Below the pieces are notes generated by a model. That model was not told where the DNA came from and ran no database searches. It saw only the letters and a program-made list of their open reading frames with translations. DNA of 34,574 bases from contig DYKF01000009.1 of assembly GCA_020722745.1 (NCBI GenBank), positions 1 through 34,574 of the forward strand, read 5' to 3'. A program made the translations under genes and the position numbers. Origin of the DNA: Caldithrix sp. Its GTDB lineage: Bacteria; Spirochaetota; Leptospiria; Turneriellales; Turneriellaceae. The stretch's first letter is position 1; every line of letters begins with the position of its first letter. This document shows, in pieces, positions 1 through 6,838 of this stretch.

Positions 1-14
1 AGCAAGCCGCAGGC

Positions 15-52
15 AAAAAGTCCACGGAGGGACTTTTTCAGAGGATACTTAA
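15..52 (+). repeat. 38-bp repeat, copy 1 (inverted partner at 2821-2858)
   Basis: The reverse complement of these 38 bases matches 2821-2858 at 37 of 38 positions. Each copy contains a hairpin with arms AAAAAGTCC/GGACTTTTT and a 6-nt loop (ACGGAG here, CTCCGT in the partner). The two copies are in opposite orientation and enclose the FadL-type gene and the prohibitin remnant. Confidence 0.85.
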
Positions 53-240
53 ATATATTTGGAGAGAAAACGCGCCGGTGAGCGGGGTAAATTCAATGAA
101 TTAGAAACAAAATACCTGCCGGCAGGAGCCTGCAAAACAACCAAACCCGCCAATGGCGGGTTGGATTCATTAATTTTGAAACTTCCCCCCAGAGGGAGGG
201 GCGCCCGCAGGGCGGGGTGGCCCCCCCCTGCGGGGGACCG

Positions 241-276
241 TTATAAAAACCCAATCCCGCGAAGCGGGATTGGGTT
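241..276 (-). terminator. Rho-independent terminator of the FadL-type gene
   Basis: Read on the minus strand, a 13-bp perfect stem (arms at 264-276 and 248-260) with a 3-nt loop is followed by a T-rich tail at 247-241. It lies about 36 bases beyond the stop codon of the outer-membrane protein gene, which is where its transcript should end. Confidence 0.75.
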
Positions 277-311
277 AAATATATTTGGAAAAAAAACCCG
301 CCAGCGGCGTG

Positions 312-1646
312 TTATTTTTCCTCGTTCGCTTCTGTTTCGGCTTTGTCCATCATGTCCGCAGCTGCTGCATTGGCAGAGCCCAGGTCCATTTTGTAGCCTA
401 CGCCGAGGGCAACAGCCCAGTTGGATTTGGATACGGTTATAGTTGCTGGGTCTGTGCCATCAATGTCTGTAGTGTTATACATTGTATAAGAACCTGCAAG
501 CGTAGCTTCCAGAGCGTCTGATACAGTGTAACGACCACCAAGATTGAATGTCCAGCTGTCAAGACCTGAAGCTGTTTCTTCAACGGCAACATGGTCTGGA
601 GCATCATTCATTGCACCGTTTTTTGTGTAGAAAAACCCGGCACCCATGCGCAGCGGTGCGTGGAACATGCACTGCCAGTCTGCGCCAAGACCTGCGTCAT
701 AGCCATCGTGGTAGTTCTTTTTGCCCCACTGGGTAAGTGTATTCACGTAATATGTAAAATTTGGCTGAATGCTCAGTTTGTCAGATACTTTGTACTCAGC
801 ACCAAGAGCTATCATTTGGGGGAGAGTGGCATACACAGTTGCGCCGTCAGTGTACTTGTCTTTAAAAGCATTTAGTGTAATTCCAGATATCGCCGTATTT
901 CCATGCACCGTTGCTTCTTCCTTGGTGTAATTTCTCTTCAGAGCCATTACATCGTTCCACTGGTACCGAAGGCCCACATTAATTTTATTCGTTGGTTTTA
1001 CATCCAGACCCAAAATAACGCCATAAGAGCTGCCTGTTTCTTCAAAATCTGCCGCTGTTTTTTCGCCGTTATTAAAGCTAACCGATCCATTTGTAGTATT
1101 CTTCGCGTAGTAGTAGGTTCCACCAACAGAAGCTGCAAACATATCGTTAATAGCGTACGCAAAGTTTGCCACCCCACCAAGATAAGCAGAAGAGCTTTTT
1201 AAGCTGATATCTTCGATGGCTGTTGAATGTGCACCGGCTGCTAAGGCGATATCGTTATACATAGACGGCAATGCATCTGCAAAATCAACGGAACCGCCCC
1301 CACCAACAACGAGGAAGCCGGCAGAAATAGCCATGGCTCCCGTTTTGTAAACGCCATACGCATTAGGGATCAATGGGCTAATTACATCTGACTTATATGT
1401 TTTGCCATCTTTTACTTTTGCTGTTCTGGTTTGACCAGCAACCTGGTTAGACACATACAAATGAAGCCCGTCTGCCAAAAAGGCTGTACCCGCCGGGTTG
1501 TAAAAAGTAGAATCCGCTGCAATAGAAGCATTGCGGTTACCCGTTTGCGCCCATTCTGCGGACTGGTTTGTGTTCTGCTGTACACCACCGGCTACAAGTG
1601 AGCCCGTGAGAGCAATGACAGAAAGTGTTGCAATTATCTTTTTCAT
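312..1646 (-). CDS. FadL/OmpP1/TodX-family outer-membrane protein
   Basis: Predicted outer-membrane beta-barrel of the OmpP1/FadL/TodX family, which moves long-chain fatty acids or other hydrophobic compounds across the outer membrane. The 444-residue product starts with a signal peptide (MKK, then a hydrophobic stretch to about residue 20). The family's N-terminal hatch region is recognisable near residues 38-58, with the hallmark NPAG motif in a STFYNPAGTAFL context. The rest alternates short aromatic strands and polar turns, as expected of a barrel. The ATG is preceded by a good Shine-Dalgarno sequence (AGGAG, 1653-1657 on the minus strand). The last barrel strand seems to end near GVGYKMDL and is followed by about 24 Ala/Asp/Glu-rich residues, an unusual tail because these barrels normally end at the last strand. 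The gene stands alone between repeat zones with its own terminator. The substrate cannot be told from sequence. Confidence 0.85.
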   Translation of the reverse strand: MKKIIATLSVIALTGSLVAGGVQQNTNQSAEWAQTGNRNASIAADSTFYNPAGTAFLADGLHLYVSNQVAGQTRTAKVKDGKTYKSDVISPLIPNAYGVYKTGAMAISAGFLVVGGGGSVDFADALPSMYNDIALAAGAHSTAIEDISLKSSSAYLGGVANFAYAINDMFAASVGGTYYYAKNTTNGSVSFNNGEKTAADFEETGSSYGVILGLDVKPTNKINVGLRYQWNDVMALKRNYTKEEATVHGNTAISGITLNAFKDKYTDGATVYATLPQMIALGAEYKVSDKLSIQPNFTYYVNTLTQWGKKNYHDGYDAGLGADWQCMFHAPLRMGAGFFYTKNGAMNDAPDHVAVEETASGLDSWTFNLGGRYTVSDALEATLAGSYTMYNTTDIDGTDPATITVSKSNWAVALGVGYKMDLGSANAAAADMMDKAETEANEEK

Positions 1647-2038
1647 TCAATACTCCTGTTAGATTTTTCCGGTTTTACCGGGTTCACGCGCTGTTTAACG
1701 CGTGCAGCGTTCACATGCCATAGTCAGTTTAGTTCTGCAAGCTTTTTTTGCCTGCAAAAGGGCATTGACAGTCCCCGCTCTTGAACGGGATTTTTAAGGG
1801 GCTTTCGATACGTCTGCTTTGCAGACTACTCAAGCTAAACTCGCAGCTCTTGAATTAGTTTACCCCGAGCGAAGTCGAGGGGCCGGGAGGCACAAGGAAC
1901 GGCCCAACATAAAAAAGACCAATTTCACAAAATAAAATACATCGCAATTCAATAATAACAAAAAGCCCACCGCAGGTGAATGGACAATAGAGCTGTGACT
2001 ATCTCCGGCAAAAAATTATCCATTCAAACGACAACTGC
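1647..2038. other. Intergenic region with small palindromes
   Basis: No gene is seen. It holds the ribosome-binding site of the FadL-type gene, small hairpins (CCGGT/ACCGG near 1670-1682; GTCTGC/GCAGAC at 1812-1817/1821-1826), and a segment at 1858-1883 containing CCCCGAGCGAAGTCGAGGGG. A close relative of that segment recurs at 2945-2966 (CCCCGAGCGCAGCCGAGGGG), so it looks like a dispersed intergenic repeat. I found no -35/-10 pair with good spacing for the FadL-type gene. Confidence 0.5.
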
Positions 2039-2446
2039 CTACTTTCCTACTCCAATAAAGGGAACCGCGTTCGACGTTACCTGCGGCATTTTTCCATCCC
2101 ATTTGTATATGGCTTTCATCTCGGCTTCAATGCGGCGGAGTTCTACCAGCTGCGGTGTAATCACGCTTCTCTGTAAACGAAGGGCCTCTGCCTCGGCGCG
2201 GGCCTGCGTAATTTTTTGCTTGGCCTCAATTTCTATTCTCTTGAGATCGTTTTCTGCCTTGTTAGCAAGCTGTTCAGCTGTCTGCTTTTGTTCAATGGCC
2301 TCAGAAAACTGTTCAGAAAATTCAAAATTGACAATTAAAAAATCAGAGACAAGTAAATTGTATTTAGTAAGACGGGTATCCAGCATCTGCTTTATCTCGT
2401 CGCGCACGGCTTCGGCAAAACTTGCGTGCGGATGGTTAATATCCAT
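2039..2446 (-). pseudogene. N-terminally truncated prohibitin/SPFH-family remnant
   Basis: The 135-residue frame matches the C-terminal half of prohibitins: the end of the SPFH (band 7) domain (residues about 10-50, with SDFLIVNFEFSEQFSEAIEQK resembling the prohibitin segment around the conserved F-x-E-A-x-E-x-K-Q), then a charged Glu/Ala/Lys coiled coil, then the short tail ending in KMPQV. A full prohibitin is roughly 270-300 residues and begins with a membrane anchor, which is missing. An in-frame TAA lies two codons before the first ATG, no Shine-Dalgarno is visible, and the upstream 370 bases hold repeats rather than the missing half. I read it as a decayed gene. A short functional protein cannot be excluded because the frame itself is intact. 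Confidence 0.65.
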
Positions 2447-2820
2447 GTGTTATTTTGCTGCAAGCTTTTGGTTTGAAAAGAAGATTTGACGGGCGCGCCC
2501 GTTCATCTTTCATCAACTACGTACACTTCGCGTCGAGCAGCTTGCCAAAGGCAATCTACAACTTCGTCCACTGCCCCTCGGCTCACTTCGTTCTGCACCT
2601 CGACAAGCTCGGTGTAAACTAAGCAGCGACGCAGTCACAAGCTCACTGCAGGCCGCTTGGGGTAAAATCAAGGGAATCCGCTTGACAGTTCATTTCGCTA
2701 CACTCATTTCGTGGCTATGTACGCTGTCGTCTTTGATCTCGATACTTTCTGCCACGGCGAAGCATATACCATACGCCATCGGCCAATAACGCGCATGCAG
2801 AACATTCAGGTAAGAAAACA

Positions 2821-2858
2821 TTAAGTAACCTCTGAAAAAGTCCCTCCGTGGACTTTTT
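2821..2858 (-). repeat. 38-bp repeat, copy 2 (inverted partner at 15-52)
   Basis: It is identical to the reverse complement of 15-52 except for one base. Here the internal hairpin extends to 12 bp (CTGAAAAAGTCC at 2832-2843 and GGACTTTTTCAG at 2850-2861). Confidence 0.85.
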
Positions 2859-2978
2859 CAGATCGCAAAACACGGGCAAAGCCCGCTGTTTTGCTCCAAA
2901 ACGCTGCGAAAACCGGTGTTTTCTCCGCGTTTTGCCGGTAAATTTACCCCGAGCGCAGCCGAGGGGTCCATGTACCGG

Positions 2979-3011
2979 AAGTAAGCTCTGAAACTTTTTC
3001 AGAGCTTACTT
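2979..3011. repeat. 15-bp perfect hairpin with 3-nt loop
   Basis: The left arm AAGTAAGCTCTGAAA (2979-2993), the loop CTT and the right arm (2997-3011) are exactly complementary. It resembles the CTGAAA...TTTCAG core of the 38-bp repeat. It lies 42 bases upstream of the small gene at 3054 and could terminate or insulate transcription in either direction. Confidence 0.7.
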
Positions 3012-3032
3012 AACTAAAAAAATGATCAACTT

Positions 3033-3041
3033 TGGTCTAAT
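3033..3041 (+). promoter_or_regulatory. Possible extended -10 promoter for the 3054 gene
   Basis: TG at 3033-3034, one base, then TCTAAT (3036-3041, five of six consensus bases) forms an extended -10 element. No good -35 box lies 16-18 bases upstream. Transcription would start near 3048, giving a very short leader before the ATG at 3054. Confidence 0.3.
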
Positions 3042-3053
3042 CAAGGTAAAAAA

Positions 3054-3284
3054 ATGAAAAGGGAAAAAGAAACAGAGAAATACAGATCTTTAATTAAAAC
3101 AATAGAAAGTCAATTATCTGATACCTTGGAGCATATTCAGGAAAAGCCTCTTTACGATTATTTGAAACCATTTACCAGCAAGGGCGTAAAATCCTGGTTC
3201 CCTCTTATTGGCAGAGGAAACGTTTTAAGGGAAAAGACTATCTCCCACTCAGAAATTGATGCCTGGATAACAAAAAATTTGTGA
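3054..3284 (+). CDS. Small protein of unknown function (76 aa)
   Basis: I do not recognise this family. The product is a short charged protein: an N-terminal Lys/Glu-rich helix (residues 1-30), a middle with aromatics (YDYLKPF, SWFPLIGRGN) and a final helical segment ending AWITKNL. There is no signal peptide or membrane segment. The start is supported by a purine-rich AAGG about 7 bases before the ATG, and the stop overlaps the next gene's GTG start by 4 bases (GTGA), a typical sign of translational coupling. The gene and its partner are more AT-rich than the genes on either side and follow directly on the repeat cluster, consistent with acquisition by transfer. The coupling is the main evidence that it is a real gene. 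Confidence 0.6.
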   Translation: MKREKETEKYRSLIKTIESQLSDTLEHIQEKPLYDYLKPFTSKGVKSWFPLIGRGNVLREKTISHSEIDAWITKNL

Positions 3285-3898
3285 CAATAACCATGAAAGG
3301 CAATCCCCAGAATTTTAAATCTCTTTTTAAATTCTATTACGATATTGTAAAACCTCTCTACGCTTCTGTTTCTGCTGACAATATACTTCCGCAAGAGGTT
3401 TTATTTGAAATCAATGCTGCCTTTGATCATATTTCCAGAAAGTGGCAATACAATGAAGATGAAAAAGAGGTTATTGAAAAAGCTTATGGACACTTAAAAA
3501 GAAGTGTCCTTGATATCTTTAAAATTCGAGTAAAGCGGGTTCATGAACAGTTTGCTGAAATGACAAAATACCATATTGGCATTATCGATAATGGAACTTT
3601 CGAACAGGAACTAAGAAAACTTTTCCAAGAGATTAAGACCAAAGCCAGCGAAGCAAGAATATTTGAAGGACAAAACAAAAACGACCAGAGAACTCTATCC
3701 CCAGATGCCTTTGACAAATGGTATCCTGTATACGAGCTCTGTTTACTATTCGAGAAAGAGTTTTATTATAGCGAAAAAATTGACTGGGGAAAAATCAGGG
3801 GAAAAAAGTTTAGCATTAGCCAAATGATTATATCTTTCATTGCTGGAATTTTTTCCAGCCTGATTGCCTCGGTAATATGGACCATGGTTATCCGTTAA
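3281..3898 (+). CDS. Unknown protein with C-terminal membrane anchor (205 aa)
   Basis: I do not recognise this family. The 205-residue product is mostly charged and helical (residues 1-172). It ends in one hydrophobic segment (about 180-203) with only an Arg after it, so it looks tail-anchored in the inner membrane with its bulk in the cytoplasm. The GTG start at 3281 overlaps the preceding stop; an in-frame ATG at 3293 is an alternative. Codon use is AT-rich like its 5' partner. Together they look like a two-gene unit, with one soluble and one tail-anchored protein. The arrangement would fit a small accessory or defence module, but no motif supports a specific role. Confidence 0.65.
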   Translation: MTITMKGNPQNFKSLFKFYYDIVKPLYASVSADNILPQEVLFEINAAFDHISRKWQYNEDEKEVIEKAYGHLKRSVLDIFKIRVKRVHEQFAEMTKYHIGIIDNGTFEQELRKLFQEIKTKASEARIFEGQNKNDQRTLSPDAFDKWYPVYELCLLFEKEFYYSEKIDWGKIRGKKFSISQMIISFIAGIFSSLIASVIWTMVIR

Positions 3899-3907
3899 GG
3901 ATTTATC

Positions 3908-4642
3908 GTGTCCTACCTCAACATTTATAAATCCACTTCCAGTAATCCGGGACACAATCTCTCCCTCGAAGAATATCTTCTCGACACCCATAATCCGGAA
4001 AGTGCCGACATGCATCTTGTCCTGTACGAGAATTTTTCTTCCATTATCCTTGGCCGCACATTAGACTGCACGCGAGAAATATATCCGCACAAAAAGCATC
4101 CCCCGGTGTTCCGGCGCAGCTCTGGTGGGGGCTCTGTCGTTCACTTTCCAGGAAATTTAAATTACGGCATTATTGCATCCTCTAAAGCATATCCCGAGCT
4201 GGCCTCTATTCCCGATTCCTACCGAATTTTTTCGCAGGCTTTGGCGGAATTTTTTCCAGCCCATAAAAAGCCTGTCCACAAAGGGCATTCTGATTTATCC
4301 GTATTCCAAAATGGAGACTGGAAAAAAGTATCCGGCAATGCCCAGCGCAGGCGCAGAACAAACATTCTGCATCATGGAACATTTATATTTCATCCGGAGC
4401 CGCTCAAAAAGATTCGCTATTTTCTGCAATCTCCTCCCAAAGAACCAGAATACCGCAGGGGGAGAACGCACAGCCAGTTTTTGATTCGCGTGCCTCCCGT
4501 GTCCTCTGCAGCCCTGTTAACCCGCCTGCTCCAACTGGGTCTTGCGTCTCACTTTTCTTTGACTCTAAGGCAACCCCCGCTGCCCGATTTTTCTCCAGAC
4601 ATTCAAAAGTACTTGACCCTTAAATGTGCTTTGGACTTGTAA
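3908..4642 (+). CDS. lplA: Lipoate-protein ligase A-like protein
   Basis: Member of the biotin/lipoate ligase fold (BPL_LplA_LipB), which attaches lipoate or octanoate to the lysine of 2-oxoacid dehydrogenase and glycine cleavage subunits. The family landmarks are in order: RRSSGGG (residues 69-75) followed by VVHFPGNLNYGI, then HSDLSV (127-132), then KKVSGNAQR (139-147) with the adenylate-binding lysine, then LHHGTFIF. At 244 residues it is shorter than classical LplA (over 300 residues) and lacks the C-terminal accessory domain, as in many small LplA proteins. No cysteine sits where the octanoyltransferase LipM keeps its catalytic one, so ligase is favoured. The start is GTG at 3908 with AAGGA 6 bases upstream (3897-3901). 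The next gene starts 3 bases after the stop. Confidence 0.75.
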   Translation: MSYLNIYKSTSSNPGHNLSLEEYLLDTHNPESADMHLVLYENFSSIILGRTLDCTREIYPHKKHPPVFRRSSGGGSVVHFPGNLNYGIIASSKAYPELASIPDSYRIFSQALAEFFPAHKKPVHKGHSDLSVFQNGDWKKVSGNAQRRRRTNILHHGTFIFHPEPLKKIRYFLQSPPKEPEYRRGRTHSQFLIRVPPVSSAALLTRLLQLGLASHFSLTLRQPPLPDFSPDIQKYLTLKCALDL

Positions 4643-4645
4643 ACC

Positions 4646-5890
4646 ATGGATCGCAGCATTTTGCTTGTAGAGGATGACACCGTTAGTGCAACCCTGCTGA
4701 AAACTATCATTACAAACGCCGGCTACGAGGTTACTCTTGCGAAGAACGGACGGGAAGCTCTCGCTCTTTTTCACAATGGGGAATATCCTGTTGTCGTCAC
4801 TGACCTCAACATGCCGGAGATGAGTGGCGAGGAGCTCATAAAAGAAATTCTCAAAAACTCACAAAAACCCATGATTATTGTCGAGAGCGGGGTTCAGGAT
4901 ATTTCTGCCGCCATTGACATCATGAAAACGGGCGTTTTTGACTATATTCTGAAGCCCATCAATCAGACTGAATTTCTCCTTAAAATAGACAAAGCATTTC
5001 AGGCCCTGGAAATGCGCGAAGCCGAACAGGCAATAGAGAGAGACCGCGAGCTCCGCATACAACAGCAGCTCCAAACCCGCCACACCGTAGAAAAAATTCT
5101 TACCCGCGATTTTAACAAATTTGATCGCGAGCTTTTCTCCAACCTTAAAACAAGTTTTTCTCAGGGCGGTGGATTTGGCGGACTCGTCGCTTTGATTTCT
5201 CTTATTTCCCACAGCGCCCTAAAAGAAAACGGTAAGTATATTATCAGCGAAGAGCTCATGGATCTCGTCATTCAAAACGCTAAAATGGGCGAGCGCGCGC
5301 TCCAAGTTTTTGGAGAAATAGACGACCTCATCAATGCCAAACTTAAACTGGAGAGCCTTACCCTGCGCGAATTCCACAGTTTTGTAACGGCAATCGTACT
5401 AAATCTTTCTGATATAGCTACCATCGAAAACCACACCGTAAAAATCAGCGATGCCTACCTGGACGGCATTCCCGAAGAAATTCTCATTGACCGCGAAAAA
5501 ATGACACAGGCACTGCGCGAAGTCTTTATCAACGCTTTCAAGTTTTCCGTGCCGGGCAGCTCCATTCTCGTCATTTTTAACCACAAGCCCGCCGTACTCA
5601 CTTTGTCTATCATGAGCAAACCCGTTGACAACAAGGGTGATATTGTAGGGATTCCCAAAGAATACGAGAGAGTCGTGTTTGAACCGTTTTTTCGCTTAAC
5701 GCGAACAGTCGACGAGCGTTATGGAACTCTGGAATTTGGACTGGGTCTCACGATGGTTGACAAAGTTCTGCACCGCCATGGAGCTAAACCCTTCATGAAG
5801 AACGTTCGCGATTTTCTCGAAATTGGCAAGGCAGACGCAAGCCGGGTAAATTTTGAAGTGGAATTTCCACTCGAGAAATCAACCCGCTGA
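4646..5890 (+). CDS. Receiver domain fused to a degenerate histidine-kinase core
   Basis: The N-terminal receiver domain (1-120) looks competent: acidic pair E9-D10-D11, phosphoacceptor D53, S81 and K103. A coiled linker (120-160) leads to a region laid out like a HisKA dimerisation domain (163-237): LFSNLKTSF aligns with the usual NMSHELRTP segment, and LKLESL with the usual exit helix, but the phosphoacceptor His is replaced (T169 or S170). The HATPase part keeps the N-box (REVFINAFKF, N296), the F-box (VFEPFFR) and G2 (GLGLTMV, 365-371), while G1 is distorted (D328 to G334 with extra residues). It is therefore probably a receiver-controlled pseudokinase or a scaffold, not an autophosphorylating kinase; this is inference. 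It follows lplA by 3 bases, and its last 12 bases overlap the end of convergent lpxC. Confidence 0.75.
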   Translation: MDRSILLVEDDTVSATLLKTIITNAGYEVTLAKNGREALALFHNGEYPVVVTDLNMPEMSGEELIKEILKNSQKPMIIVESGVQDISAAIDIMKTGVFDYILKPINQTEFLLKIDKAFQALEMREAEQAIERDRELRIQQQLQTRHTVEKILTRDFNKFDRELFSNLKTSFSQGGGFGGLVALISLISHSALKENGKYIISEELMDLVIQNAKMGERALQVFGEIDDLINAKLKLESLTLREFHSFVTAIVLNLSDIATIENHTVKISDAYLDGIPEEILIDREKMTQALREVFINAFKFSVPGSSILVIFNHKPAVLTLSIMSKPVDNKGDIVGIPKEYERVVFEPFFRLTRTVDERYGTLEFGLGLTMVDKVLHRHGAKPFMKNVRDFLEIGKADASRVNFEVEFPLEKSTR

Positions 5891-6784
5891 CTGTGAAATA
5901 AAAAAGTTGAGCTCGGATTCCTGCGTAAAGTTTTTGAGTACCTTTTTGCCAAAAGCCACGTCCAGCGCATGCCCTGCGCGCGAGCCAAGCACATGGCCAA
6001 TTAAAGGTCTGCCTATAAGAGCCAGGTCTCCAATTAGATCGAGCACTTTATGGTGCAGGGACTCTCGGTCGAACCTTGGCTCGTTGAGGGTATCCGTTGG
6101 CGTGTAGATGAGAGCGTTCTGCTCTGACCCGCCCTGAGCAAGCCCTTTGGAGCGCAAATACTCTATGTCTTTTAAAAAACCAAAAGTGCGGGCATGACCA
6201 ATTTCACGACGGAATACGTCCTTTGTAAAAGAAAGCTGGATATATTGATTTTTTAGATGCGGATGCGGGTAATCAATAGAATAACTGATCAAGTAATCAT
6301 CTGCCGGCAGGCCGACAATATAGCGATCTCCGTCGCTCACGCTTACAGGCCTGGTGATCCGGATGGGCTCCCATTCGGCGTGCAGCTCATGCGTCTCGAG
6401 AGATCCAAACAGATCGAGAAATTCTTTGGCAGAACCATCAAGGATCGGAATTTCGGAGCCTCCCTGAACCTCTATCACGAGATCTGTGATTCCCTCCACA
6501 AACAAAGCATAGAGTAAATGCTCTACCGTCTGAACGTGCATGTCTGCATTGCCCAGTGTTACGGCCAGCGAAGTATCCAAAACATGGCGAAGGTGAACCG
6601 GCAGCAATACATCTTTTCTGCCCACCTTTTTGTAAAATACGAGTCCCGTTCCCTCTGGCGCAGGATGAAACAGAATATCCATATTGATCCCGGAATGCAG
6701 GCCAACTCCGCTTATCCCTCCAGGATTTTTGAGAGTTCTTCTGAAAATGGGACCCGAAAAAGCTGTCTTCTGTCGTTTCTTCAC
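5879..6784 (-). CDS. lpxC: UDP-3-O-acyl-N-acetylglucosamine deacetylase LpxC
   Basis: Zinc deacetylase for the first committed step of lipid A synthesis in the cytoplasm. Motifs present: GVGLHSG (27-33), TVEHLLYAL with zinc ligand H89, ILDGSA (115-119), and HKVLDLIGDL with ligands H245 and D249, then GHALD (271-275) with the general His. The length of 301 residues is typical. The start is GTG at 6784. Most LpxC proteins begin about ten residues later relative to RTLK, and no Shine-Dalgarno is visible, so the exact start is uncertain. A TGn-TATTTT-like element 7 bases upstream of the GTG would make this a leaderless or near-leaderless message. It is transcribed toward the receiver/kinase gene and overlaps its 3' end by 12 bases. 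Presence of lpxC shows that the organism makes LPS. Confidence 0.95.
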   Translation of the reverse strand: MKKRQKTAFSGPIFRRTLKNPGGISGVGLHSGINMDILFHPAPEGTGLVFYKKVGRKDVLLPVHLRHVLDTSLAVTLGNADMHVQTVEHLLYALFVEGITDLVIEVQGGSEIPILDGSAKEFLDLFGSLETHELHAEWEPIRITRPVSVSDGDRYIVGLPADDYLISYSIDYPHPHLKNQYIQLSFTKDVFRREIGHARTFGFLKDIEYLRSKGLAQGGSEQNALIYTPTDTLNEPRFDRESLHHKVLDLIGDLALIGRPLIGHVLGSRAGHALDVAFGKKVLKNFTQESELNFFISQSAG

Positions 6785-6838
6785 TGTTTACAAAATAGCA
6801 ATTCTTGACGCTCTGACGAATATTTTTTTTGCATTGCC

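Larger units (their letters stand above)
1..311. repeat. Gene-free, palindrome-rich intergenic zone
   Basis: No credible gene is seen. The stretch is packed with palindromes: AAAAAGTCC/GGACTTTTT (15-23/30-38), the perfect 12-bp palindrome CCTGCCGGCAGG (115-126) running into GCAGG/CCTGC (122-133), AACCCGCC/GGCGGGTT (144-151/155-162), a G/C-run segment (183-237), and a 13-bp stem at 248-276. A 28-bp motif starting TTAAATATATTTGGA occurs twice in direct orientation, at 49-76 and 275-302, with 25/28 bases identical. The open frames crossing this zone have low-complexity Arg/Pro-rich translations and are not coding-like. Confidence 0.7.
2447..3053. repeat. Gene-free zone with repeat debris and a hairpin array
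   Basis: No gene is seen over about 600 bases. The left part (2510-2760) holds scraps resembling the dispersed CTCGG/TCGAGG repeat near 1858 and 2945. The right part (2821-3011) is a run of four strong hairpins: 2832-2861, 2865-2894, 2897-2934 (nested) and 2979-3011. None is followed by a clear U-tract for a nearby gene, so the array is better described as a repeat cluster than as terminators. Confidence 0.65.

Noticed and set aside
59-521. Plus-strand open frames at 59-442 and 285-521
   Set aside because: They run through palindromes and antisense to the FadL-type gene; the translations are low-complexity and match no family.
1980-2489. 169-residue plus-strand frame
   Set aside because: It is the shadow of the prohibitin remnant, whose minus-strand translation is clearly family-like; the plus-strand product is Ser/Cys-rich without motifs.
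1-3050. CRISPR array
   Set aside because: The repeats are palindromic, few and unevenly spaced, with inverted rather than tandem copies; there are no regular spacers and no cas genes.
3908-4642. LipM-type octanoyltransferase instead of lipoate ligase
   Set aside because: The catalytic cysteine expected of LipM is not seen at the corresponding place, and the KVSGNAQR and HHGTF motifs fit a ligase.
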